From: an uncultured Erysipelotrichaceae bacterium
Lineage (GTDB): Bacteria > Bacillota_I > Bacilli_A > Erysipelotrichales > Erysipelotrichaceae
NCBI GenBank assembly: GCA_944326175.1
Contig: CALVCY010000046.1
Span: 1-27,611 of the forward strand
Reading direction: 5' to 3'
Length of the DNA stretch: 27,611 nt
Shown one piece after another: positions 7,397 through 14,109 of the stretch (position 1 is the stretch's first letter; the number at the start of each line of letters is the position of its first letter). The notes below the pieces were generated by a model that worked only from the letters and a program-made list of their open reading frames with translations, did no database searches and was not told the DNA's origin. Position numbers and translations under genes: made by a program.

Positions 7397-8260
7397 ATGA
7401 AATTTAACAAGAAAAAAATGTTGCTTTTCATGGTTGCCATCGTCGGTGTATTCACACTGACTGGCTGTACCGCTCCGCAAGATGAAGCTGGCAATATCAT
7501 CATGATCGCCAAGGATACACCGTTTATGGAAACATTATCCGATACGGGATGGTTTGCGATCTTTGTATGGCCGATCTGTCAGATCATCAACTATAGTGCC
7601 GACTATATTGGTCCGGCCGGCGGTATTGCAGCAGCAACCATCATTGCCAACATCGTGATCGTGGCTTTGACCATCAAATCCCAGATCAGTATGCAACGGA
7701 TGCAATTGATCCAACCTGAGTTGCAACGGATCCAGGATAAATATGCCAATAAGACCGATGATGCGTCCAAGATGCGTATGGCACAGGAAATGCAAAGTCT
7801 TTACAGCAAATACAAGATCAATCCATTCTCAGCGATGTTTGGAATGTTCTTACAATTCCCGTTGATCTTTGCGATTTTCCAAGCGATGCAACGTTCTCCG
7901 ATCGTGACCAGTGGTGAATTCCTTGGTTTGCATTTGGAACAAACACCATGGGATGGTTTCACCAACGGACAATGGCAATATGTGATTTTGTTTGTCATCA
8001 TGATGGCCGCACAGGTGGGTTCGATGTTCATTCCGCAGTTCTTGGCCAAACAGCGGGCCAAGAAAAAAGCGGAAGCAGAACATCGCCGTTATCAGGAACA
8101 GAAGAACCCAATGGGCAATTCCATGTATCTGATGATGATCCCGATTCTGATCTTATCGGTGATCTGGCCAAGTGGTATGATCATCTACTGGACCATTTCT
8201 GCTTTGGTAACCATATTCAAAACAGTATTCATTCAATATGTAGTCGACAAGAAGGTGTGA
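7397..8260 (+). CDS. yidC: Membrane protein insertase YidC/OxaA/SpoIIIJ (lipoprotein form)
   Basis: This 287-residue insertase places proteins into the cytoplasmic membrane, alone or with Sec and after SRP targeting. A lipoprotein signal peptide (KKK, hydrophobic stretch, lipobox LTGC with Cys24) is followed by a first helix near 70-92, the basic cytosolic hairpin ISMQRMQLIQPELQRIQDKY, and further helices at ~135-150, ~185-205 and ~240-275. The C-tail is short, as in Gram-positive YidC1. AAGGAG lies five bases before the ATG. Odd: by alignment from memory with SpoIIIJ (…TILIRLLILPL…), the conserved hydrophilic-groove Arg is Asn85 here (TIIANIVIVAL). The jag gene follows after four bases. Confidence 0.93.
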   Translation: MKFNKKKMLLFMVAIVGVFTLTGCTAPQDEAGNIIMIAKDTPFMETLSDTGWFAIFVWPICQIINYSADYIGPAGGIAAATIIANIVIVALTIKSQISMQRMQLIQPELQRIQDKYANKTDDASKMRMAQEMQSLYSKYKINPFSAMFGMFLQFPLIFAIFQAMQRSPIVTSGEFLGLHLEQTPWDGFTNGQWQYVILFVIMMAAQVGSMFIPQFLAKQRAKKKAEAEHRRYQEQKNPMGNSMYLMMIPILILSVIWPSGMIIYWTISALVTIFKTVFIQYVVDKKV

Positions 8261-8264
8261 TCTT

Positions 8265-8981
8265 ATGGAACAATACAGCGGTAAGGATTTAAACAGTGCA
8301 TTGCAACAGGCCTGTGAAGCCAAAGGGTGTGCACTTGAAGAATTGAAATATAAGGTGGTTCAACCATCCGAACCCGATGAAGGCAAAGAATGCATCATCG
8401 AAGCCTATTGCATGGATGATATCAAAGAGTTCCTCTTTGATTATCTGGGTGGATTCTTTTCCGAGATCGATCCCGACGGCATCGAAATGGAAATCAGCCT
8501 CAACCGTGAAGGGGATGGCTGGAATGTCAATATCACCTCGACCAACAACGCCGTATATATCGGTAAAGGTGGCAATACATTAAAAGCCATCAACACCGTA
8601 GCGAATGCAGCGGTTCAGGGTGAATTCAAACACAGATATCCGATCTTCGTGGATATCAACAACTATAAGCATCACCGCTATTCCAGAATCGTGCGTGCTG
8701 CCAAAAATACTGCCAAAGAAGTCCAGCGCAGCCATGTGGATGCCGAACTTCAGCCGATGCCCAATGATGAACGCAAGGTGATCCACCAAGCATTGGCGAA
8801 CTGGCATAATCTGTCCACGGCCAGTGAAGGTGAAGGTAATAACCGGCATATCGTTTTGCGCTATATCCCGGATGAAGAAGTAGATCTTGGCGATCATATC
8901 GATTTAAGTGATAGTGATGACGATAATGACGTTACAGTTGAAATCGTTGAACTAGATGAAACAATCGTCAGCGAAGAATAA
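8265..8981 (+). CDS. jag: Jag/KhpB RNA-binding protein (SpoIIIJ-associated)
   Basis: This 238-residue cytosolic RNA-binding protein has a Jag-N domain at ~1-60, a KH domain with the GxxG loop GKGG at 100-103, and an R3H domain with ERKVIH (Arg170, His174) at ~165-205. A strongly acidic C-terminal tail (SDSDDDNDV) follows. The family (Jag/KhpB/EloR) links RNA binding to cell-elongation control in Firmicutes. It starts four bases after yidC, with AAGGTG seven bases upstream of its ATG, so the two are co-transcribed. A terminator follows at once. Confidence 0.93.
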   Translation: MEQYSGKDLNSALQQACEAKGCALEELKYKVVQPSEPDEGKECIIEAYCMDDIKEFLFDYLGGFFSEIDPDGIEMEISLNREGDGWNVNITSTNNAVYIGKGGNTLKAINTVANAAVQGEFKHRYPIFVDINNYKHHRYSRIVRAAKNTAKEVQRSHVDAELQPMPNDERKVIHQALANWHNLSTASEGEGNNRHIVLRYIPDEEVDLGDHIDLSDSDDDNDVTVEIVELDETIVSEE

Positions 8982-8988
8982 AAATTAC

Positions 8989-9019
8989 AAAAAAAGATGT
9001 GACAATCACATCTTTTTTT
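8989..9019 (+). terminator. Terminator after yidC-jag
   Basis: A 14-bp perfect stem (8989-9002 with 9006-9019) with a 3-base loop has an A7 5' arm and a T7 3' arm. It can act in both directions. The next ~85 bases to 9106 contain nothing recognisable. Confidence 0.9.
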
Positions 9020-9106
9020 GTACCCCCAGATAGTTTTTTTATCTTTGAATATTAAAGAACTCAATTAAAGTGACATATTTCATTCGAATGATCTAGTAAT
9101 AGACAA

Positions 9107-9381
9107 TCAGTAGGATATTCTTTTATATATTTCTTTTCTATGTCCTATTTTGATCACTTCAATGATTAAAATATCATCGTGAATTTCTGCAAACAACCTA
9201 TAATCTCCAACACGAAATTGCCAAAACATTTCAAGTTTCCAGTCAAAGCCTTCCCGTGCAGACGTGGATCAATACAATTTACTAAATTCTTCTCAATCCA
9301 ATGAATAATCAATTTACAAGCTCTTTTACCTAATTTTTTTAGATCTTTTAAAGCAGAATCGGAAAATCTAATTTGATACAT
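9107..9381 (-). pseudogene. relE: RelE/ParE-family toxin gene, frameshifted
   Basis: The first frame reads MYQIRFSDSALKDLKKLGKR and runs to about residue 53 (…GNLKCF), then changes to nonsense and stops at 9166. The -1 frame continues as WQFRVGDYRLFAEI, then IEVIKIGHRKEIYKR, to a TGA at 9107-9109. Together they form a complete 91-residue RelE-fold mRNA interferase with the expected GDYR and C-terminal GHR.xIY elements. The break falls on a TTTT run (~9221-9227); a fifth T would restore TGT-TTT-TGG. The start overlaps the antitoxin stop (TGATG), as in an intact module. It may be a true loss of toxin, a slippage or phase-variation site, or a sequencing error. Confidence 0.8.
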
Positions 9382-9614
9382 CAAATACCTAACTCCATAC
9401 GAGCTTCTTCTAAAGTAAACAGTCTTTCGTTCTTTGCGTCTTCTTTTGCTTTTACTAATTCTTTTACGAATTGTTCACTCATTTGCATTTCATCTTCAAT
9501 TTTTTTCAAAATAGTATTTCTTATAAATTCAGATAAATTTAAATGCTTTGCTTTGACATATTCATCAATAAGCTTTTTGTCATCATCATCAATTTTCAAA
9601 GAAATAGTGGTCAT
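9381..9614 (-). CDS. relB: RelB-family antitoxin (ribbon-helix-helix)
   Basis: This 77-residue protein begins MTTISLKIDDDDKKLIDEY, a ribbon-helix-helix DNA-binding strand and helix, followed by LSEFIRNTILKKIEDE. Its charged C-terminal half would wrap a RelE toxin. It is the first gene of a two-gene module and its TGA overlaps the toxin ATG by one base. AGGGGG lies six bases upstream of the ATG at 9612-9614. A short repeat, TGTAT (9628-9632) and ATACA (9641-9645), upstream may be its operator, but this is weak. The module lies between jag and the DnaA-box cluster, an unusual place. The frame is intact although the partner toxin is broken. Confidence 0.85.
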   Translation of the reverse strand: MTTISLKIDDDDKKLIDEYVKAKHLNLSEFIRNTILKKIEDEMQMSEQFVKELVKAKEDAKNERLFTLEEARMELGI

Positions 9615-9749
9615 TGTACGCCCCCTGTGTATGAAATGTAATACAAGAAAGTAATTTCCTCAATAACACAGTACCTAACATTCATATATTGATAATAGAT
9701 TTGTTGCGAATAATATTATCAAAATAGATCATGTTTAAAATGTTCTGTT

Positions 9750-10030
9750 TTTTCCACAATCCACAATAGCAAGTTTTCCACTATTGTGGAAATTGTGGAT
9801 AAGTTTGTGGAAAACCGATAAAATCACACTTTTTGCCCGTTGAAAGTTTGTGGATTAAATAAAATACTCGCTCTTTTCTCCACATTTTCCACAATAACCA
9901 CCCATGTGGATGATCTATCCACACTTAATCCACATAAATAAAATGTGGAAAAATGTGGAAAACTTTAGATTATTCGATAAACATTACACTTATGGAATTT
10001 GTAGAAATGTGGAAAAATATTTTTTCCACA
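9750..10030. other. oriC, left part: DnaA-box cluster upstream of dnaA
   Basis: About fifteen TCCACA/TGTGGA-core 9-mers occur. Forward ones start at 9750, 9757, 9876, 9885, 9915, 9926 and 10022. Reverse ones start at 9785, 9794, 9806, 9849, 9905, 9944, 9954 and 10008. Only 9794-9802 is the exact TTATCCACA consensus; TTTTCCACA is the commonest form. Two inverted repeats are built from boxes: 9760-9769 with 9781-9790, and a perfect 13-bp pair 10005-10017/10021-10033, ending 60 bp before dnaA. DnaA would bind here for initiation and dnaA autoregulation. The 9615-9749 stretch holds only AT-rich sequence. Confidence 0.92.
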
Positions 10031-10092
10031 TTTACAATGAATTTACATAGAAGATTCATGCTATTCTATACGCACCTCTTGGGTGTGAGTCT

Positions 10093-11508
10093 ATGTCTAC
10101 TATTTATACGCAAAGCGATTTTCCGCAATTCCAACCATTTCAAAACGCACTGTTTGAAACAGTCAAAAACAATAAAGTCATCGATCCTATGATCATCGAT
10201 ACTTTTTTTGTTCCTGGCCTTGTCATAGCTGATATGGATAAAGAGCATACCATCATCATTGCGACAAATGCGATCTGTCAAAGTATTATCGAAGAACACA
10301 AAGACATCATCGAATCTACGATCCAGCAATTATCCAATACGGCCACTCAGCTTTCCATCTATTCGCCCGGCGACTACGAACATTATCAATCCATGCGCCA
10401 TACTCCATCACCGATTGCAAAGTCCCATGCTTTACCAAAAAATGAAGCATTCAAACTGGGATTACCATTACCTGCTGAATATACATTCGAAAATTTCGTC
10501 GTTGGGGATTGCAATCGTGAATGTCATGCTGCCGCATTAGCCTGTGCCTACAATCCGGGTCGCTTCTATAATCCACTCTTTATCTATGGAAACTCCGGAC
10601 TTGGAAAGACACATTTACTCTGTTCAGTCGGCAATTACGTATTATCCAATGATCCAACCAAACGAGTCTGTTATTTGCCGACCATGGACTTTGTCGAAGC
10701 TGTATCTGAATCAATTCGCAAAGGGACCATCGACGCATTCAAAGAACAATTACGCACTTATGATGTTTTGTTGATGGATGACATCCAATTTCTAGCCAAT
10801 AAAGAAAAAAGCCACGAAATCTTTTTTAACTGCTATAACGAATTGATCAACAATCATAAACAAATCATCGTCGTATCCGACCGGCTCCCCAACGAAATCA
10901 AAGGTATCGAAGATCGATTGATTTCCCGGTTTCGTCAAGGGTTGACGGTCGGCATCGATTCTCCAGAATTTGAAACCAGTGTCGCGATTTTAAAAAAGAA
11001 ATTGAACCAAAGCAGTAGTGAATTTTCTACGGATATCGATGATGAATCCATCGCTTTCCTTGCAACCAATTTCAATTCCGATGTCCGTGCATTGGAAGGA
11101 TCGTTGAAACGTCTTCAATTCTGTATCATCCAAGCCAATCCCGATACTCCAGTGGATATTCATTTCACCATGTCCTGTTTTAAGGGACAGCCATTGATCA
11201 TGGATGCTTCTGGGATCAATCCAAAAAAAATCATTACTACCGTTGCGGATTACTATAACCTGACCCGCCAACAAGTCACCAGCAAGACTCGTACAAAAGA
11301 AATCACGAAGGCTCGACAGATATCCATGTATCTGATCCGTAAACTAATGGATTTGCCTTATCTAAGCATCGGTGCAGAATTCGGTGGTAAAGACCATTCC
11401 ACAGTGATCAGTTCAATTACCAAAGTCGAAAAATTGATCAAAACCGATCCGGCCTACGCCATGGCGATCAATGAACTGGAAAAACAACTTAAACCCAATT
11501 CAAACTGA
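10093..11508 (+). CDS. dnaA: Chromosomal replication initiator protein DnaA
   Basis: This 471-residue initiator binds and melts oriC and loads the helicase. Domain I (~1-90) is poorly conserved. The AAA+ core follows, with Walker A YGNSGLGKTHL at ~163-173, Walker B VLLMDDIQFL at ~230 and sensor/arginine-finger segments (SDRLPNEI, EDRLISRF). The C-terminal helix-turn-helix contains TKARQISMYLIRKL and the DnaA signature EFGGKDHSTVISSI. The signature has Lys where almost all DnaA proteins have Arg (GGRDH). The ATG at 10093 is preceded by only a weak GGTG-type site. DnaA boxes on both sides suggest autoregulation. Confidence 0.97.
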   Translation: MSTIYTQSDFPQFQPFQNALFETVKNNKVIDPMIIDTFFVPGLVIADMDKEHTIIIATNAICQSIIEEHKDIIESTIQQLSNTATQLSIYSPGDYEHYQSMRHTPSPIAKSHALPKNEAFKLGLPLPAEYTFENFVVGDCNRECHAAALACAYNPGRFYNPLFIYGNSGLGKTHLLCSVGNYVLSNDPTKRVCYLPTMDFVEAVSESIRKGTIDAFKEQLRTYDVLLMDDIQFLANKEKSHEIFFNCYNELINNHKQIIVVSDRLPNEIKGIEDRLISRFRQGLTVGIDSPEFETSVAILKKKLNQSSSEFSTDIDDESIAFLATNFNSDVRALEGSLKRLQFCIIQANPDTPVDIHFTMSCFKGQPLIMDASGINPKKIITTVADYYNLTRQQVTSKTRTKEITKARQISMYLIRKLMDLPYLSIGAEFGGKDHSTVISSITKVEKLIKTDPAYAMAINELEKQLKPNSN

Positions 11509-11605
11509 TTCCACAATTTACCCACGATTTTGTCCACATCGAAAAGTAAATAAAATTCGATGGTCTGACCACTTTTCCACACTTTCCACAGTATAGTAAT
11601 AATAA
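11507..11605 (+). other. oriC, right part: DnaA boxes and DnaA-trio-like unwinding element
   Basis: The dnaA-dnaN gap contains boxes at 11507 (GATTCCACA), 11530 (TTGTCCACA), 11573 (TTTTCCACA) and 11582 (CTTTCCACA), all in the same direction. Three bases after the last box the sequence runs TAG-TAA-TAA-TAA (11594-11605). Known for Bacillus: a DnaA box followed by repeated 3'-[G/A]AT-5' trios is where DnaA forms a filament on one strand and opens the duplex. The arrangement here matches closely, so this is the probable melting site. Confidence 0.85.
11560..11571. repeat. ATGGTYTRACCAT palindrome, copy 3
   Basis: ATGGTCTGACCA, identical over 12 bases to the copy upstream of rpmH, lies between DnaA boxes in the dnaA-dnaN gap. 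Confidence 0.45.
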
Positions 11606-11642
11606 ATTCGTATAATAGTACAAGAAAGGAGCCACCCCGCTC

Positions 11643-12764
11643 ATGCAATTTTCCATTTCAAAACGTTATTTTCTTAAAGCACTCAATCATGTCGCTCATG
11701 CAATATCTCCTAATTCACCAGTCCCTGCTTTAAGTGGTATCAAGATCGAATTAACAGAGGATCAATTGATCTTAACAGCATCCGATTCGAATATGACGAT
11801 CGTTAAAACCATCGATGTCCATGAACCGGATTATCAGATCAATACCACGGAAACCGGTGCGATCGTATTGGAAAGCAAATATTTATTGGAAATGATCCGT
11901 CGGTTGGATGGAGATACCGTCAAAGTGGATGTGGTGGATACCACCTTCACCAAGATCAGTGGGGATGCAGTCGAATATAAGATCAATGGCATCCCGGCAC
12001 GGGATTATCCGGACATCGATATCAAACATCCATTAACGTATCTCGATATCGAAGCGTCAGACCTGATGAGTTTGATCCATCAAACCACATTCGCAGTATC
12101 GAAAAAAGAACAACGTCCAGTATTGACCGGTGTCAATTTTCGAAACCTGGATGGTATGTTGACCGCAGTGGGAACGGATTCCTATCGGTTGTCTCAGAAA
12201 CAGATCCCGGTGGAATCGACAGAATTATTCAATGTGACGATTCCGGCTCGGGTATTGGATGATGTGGATAAGATCATTGAAAATCCTGGAAAGATCCGAT
12301 TCTATATTTCGGATCGTTATGTCCAATTTGCAATCACCGATACATTGGTTCAATCCAGACTGATCGATGGTTCTTTCCCCGAAACGGATCGATTGATCCC
12401 TTCCAGTTATACTCAGAAATTAACGGTGAAGGTGGATGATCTGATGGCAGCATTGGATCGTTGTGCATTCATTCGCAATGATGGGATGGCCATTGTCAAA
12501 ATGAGTGTCAACGGGGATGGTATCACCATTGCATCCAGGAATCAAGAAGTGGGTTCTTCCAATGAAACTGTGGATTATATCAGTTATGAAGGAGATCCGA
12601 TCGATATCGCATTCAGTGGGGATTATGCGCGGGATGCGATCAGAGCTTTGAATTGTGATACGGTGGTCTTTTTACTCAGTGGCGAGATGAAAGCGTTCTT
12701 GATCGAAAATATCGAATTCGATCATACCATCGAATTATTATTGCCTGTACGTACCTATAACTAA
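11643..12764 (+). CDS. dnaN: DNA polymerase III beta sliding clamp
   Basis: This 373-residue clamp matches the family along its length. It starts MQFSISKRYFLKALNHVAHAI and ends in the characteristic LLLPVRTYN, with the peptide-binding pocket residues of the last domain present. Three repeated clamp domains of ~120 residues give a ring as a dimer that tethers polymerase III. AAAGGAG lies 11 bases before the ATG. A TATAAT at 11611-11616, next to the unwinding element, could be a separate dnaN promoter. A terminator follows, so dnaN is cut off from yaaA-recF. Confidence 0.97.
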   Translation: MQFSISKRYFLKALNHVAHAISPNSPVPALSGIKIELTEDQLILTASDSNMTIVKTIDVHEPDYQINTTETGAIVLESKYLLEMIRRLDGDTVKVDVVDTTFTKISGDAVEYKINGIPARDYPDIDIKHPLTYLDIEASDLMSLIHQTTFAVSKKEQRPVLTGVNFRNLDGMLTAVGTDSYRLSQKQIPVESTELFNVTIPARVLDDVDKIIENPGKIRFYISDRYVQFAITDTLVQSRLIDGSFPETDRLIPSSYTQKLTVKVDDLMAALDRCAFIRNDGMAIVKMSVNGDGITIASRNQEVGSSNETVDYISYEGDPIDIAFSGDYARDAIRALNCDTVVFLLSGEMKAFLIENIEFDHTIELLLPVRTYN

Positions 12765-12766
12765 AA

Positions 12767-12779
12767 ATGGTTTAACCAT
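12767..12779. repeat. ATGGTYTRACCAT palindrome, copy 4
   Basis: ATGGTTTAACCAT begins two bases after the dnaN stop codon and is identical to the copy in the exporter leader (4501-4513). Confidence 0.5.
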
Positions 12780-12780
12780 T

Positions 12781-12814
12781 ACGGATATCTTTGCTTTTCA
12801 AAGATATCCGTTTT
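12781..12814 (+). terminator. Terminator after dnaN
   Basis: A perfect 12-bp stem (12781-12792 with 12800-12811) with a 7-base loop ends in a short T run. It separates dnaN from the ABM-fold gene. Confidence 0.85.
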
Positions 12815-12834
12815 CTTAAAGGAGAGGGGGATGA

Positions 12835-13167
12835 ATGATGTCGTTTTTGATGCTGTTGACGTATCACGGTGAAAAAGACCATGCTGCTAAGTTTGTTAAG
12901 GAAATGATGGACAGCGGTAGAGTGGATCGGATCCGAAAATTGGATGGTTGTATCCAATATGGATATTATTTTCCATATGATAATCCGAATACTGTGATAT
13001 TGATTGATGAGTGGAAAGACCAATATGCATTGGATGCTTATCATGCATCCGATTTGATGAAACAAGTGGCCATGTTAAGAGAAAAATATGATTTGCATGT
13101 GACTTCTAGAAGATTGATCGATGATATTTCCAATGCGCATATCGATGATCGATTCCTTCGAAAGTGA
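12835..13167 (+). CDS. ABM-fold protein (putative antibiotic-biosynthesis-type monooxygenase)
   Basis: This ~110-residue cytosolic protein matches the dimeric alpha+beta barrel (ABM/YgiN) pattern. A first strand MLLTYHGEKDHAAKFVKEMM is followed by DGCIQYGYYFPYDNPNTVILIDEWKDQYALDAYHASD; the 'EWkd..AldaYHaSd' element is the family hallmark. Members act as quinol monooxygenases or as small-molecule-binding proteins without cofactor, so the reaction is unknown. GGAGAGGGGG precedes two adjacent ATG codons (12835 and 12838). The gene is isolated by the dnaN terminator upstream and a gene-poor stretch downstream, and is not normally part of the dnaN-recF block. Confidence 0.7.
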   Translation: MMSFLMLLTYHGEKDHAAKFVKEMMDSGRVDRIRKLDGCIQYGYYFPYDNPNTVILIDEWKDQYALDAYHASDLMKQVAMLREKYDLHVTSRRLIDDISNAHIDDRFLRK

Positions 13168-13442
13168 AACATTACATGTCAGCAGAGGATAATTCCCGAT
13201 GGCCTAGCCATCGCTAACTTCTATCGAGATACTAGATGTTCTTCAACGAAAGTTATATATATAAAGATCGATGAAAAAGCAGAGTCATTGACTTTGAAAA
13301 TCCTAAGAAATGTGAGGATATCAATGAACCGTGCAGTACCACCGAGAAATGAATAGATAAAATGATGTTGGTGGTAAGATCAAGGAATCGAAAATCAAAT
13401 TAATCAATTTGTCGAATGAAATAATATACCAAAGTAAAAGTC
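13168..13442 (+). other. Gene-poor stretch, possibly decayed coding sequence
   Basis: I recognise no gene here. One frame stays open without a start for ~62 codons (13168-13356), ending after MNRAVPPRNE, and includes KVIYIKIDEKAESLTLKILRN. This resembles nothing I can name. A small inverted repeat, CGATGGC (13197-13203) and GCCATCG (13207-13213), lies at the left. The base composition is more AT-rich than the flanking genes. Together with the degenerate antitoxin that follows, it may be the remains of an insertion. Confidence 0.35.
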
Positions 13443-13673
13443 ATGAATATGAGTATCGTGCACATGAGATTTCATGATATCGAAACCAAAGTATTGCAGA
13501 GTAGATCTAGAGTTTATAGATGCATTATTCCAAATATGATTAAACAAATTGTATTTGAAAAATTAGAAGAAGAATATGACTTAAAGTTCATTGACGATTA
13601 TGAAAAACGGAAGAAGAAAGACACATTGAAATTAAAAAATCATGAGGAGATTTGGAAAGAACTGAATTTATGA
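13443..13673 (+). CDS. Orphan RelB-like antitoxin, probably degenerate
   Basis: The 76-residue product has an antitoxin-like C-terminal half, IKQIVFEKLEEEYDLKFIDDY…NHEEIWKELNL. This matches the 'leKiEdEyDlk … ysheEvwkEL' pattern of small RelB/DUF6290-type antitoxins. The start SIVHMRFHDIETKVLQ also fits the ribbon strand. The centre (SRSRVYRCIIPN) is unlike the usual hydrophilic helix and may have decayed. No clear ribosome-binding site precedes the ATG. An ATG overlaps its stop (13670-13672), as a toxin start would, but that frame ends after 17 codons. It is probably a relic of a second toxin-antitoxin module. Confidence 0.45.
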   Translation: MNMSIVHMRFHDIETKVLQSRSRVYRCIIPNMIKQIVFEKLEEEYDLKFIDDYEKRKKKDTLKLKNHEEIWKELNL

Positions 13674-13767
13674 GAGTTCATACATCTGAATGGCAGACAA
13701 CTTGTATCCTGACAAATCAATAAGTTAGACAAACTCCTTGTTATTATTCATTTCTTTTGATTCATAG

Positions 13768-13800
13768 AAAATGATGCGAAATGCATCATTTTTAATTTTT
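13768..13800 (+). terminator. Terminator downstream of the antitoxin relic
   Basis: A 10-bp perfect stem (13768-13777 with 13783-13792) with a 5-base loop is followed by TAATTTTT. The 13674-13767 stretch holds no recognisable gene. Confidence 0.7.
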
Positions 13801-13908
13801 ATATGCTTTTAACAAAAAAAACACTAGTCACGTATAGGAGACCATGATACAGAAAACGCTTAAAATATGATAAAATTTAACGGTATCGTGAAAGGAGATC
13901 ATCCATCT

Positions 13909-14109
13909 ATGAAGATCAGGGACAGCTACATCACATTGCAATCGTATCTGAAATATAACGGGTTTATCGATACAGGTGCTCAAAGCAAATCGTTTCTGTT
14001 GGAACATGATGTATCGGTCAATGAAATCAAAGAAACACGACGGGGAAGAAAACTGTATCCCGGGGATGTGGTCAATGTCGATGGATCGATCGAAACGATT
14101 GAAGCATGA
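13909..14109 (+). CDS. yaaA: S4-domain RNA-binding protein YaaA
   Basis: This ~66-residue protein is nearly all S4 domain: ITLQSYLKYNGFIDTGAQSKSFLL, then HDVSVNEIKETRRGRKLYPGDVV, the classic RNA-binding loop-strand pattern. YaaA lies between dnaN and recF in many Firmicutes and is thought to bind rRNA or tRNA; its role is not settled. I chose the ATG at 13909 because AAAGGAG stands 11 bases upstream and the remaining N-terminus matches the family. An in-frame ATG at 13867 adds 14 residues but has no ribosome-binding site and overlaps a TATGAT -10-like box. The stop overlaps the recF start (ATGA). Confidence 0.85.
   Translation: MKIRDSYITLQSYLKYNGFIDTGAQSKSFLLEHDVSVNEIKETRRGRKLYPGDVVNVDGSIETIEA

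Noticed and set aside
9750..10030. CRISPR-like array in the TCCACA-rich region
   Set aside because: The repeats are 9-base DnaA boxes in both directions with irregular spacing, not uniform repeats and spacers.
13867..13908. Longer yaaA starting at 13867
   Set aside because: There is no ribosome-binding site, and the ATG overlaps a TATGAT box; the later ATG has AAAGGAG and a family-like N-terminus.
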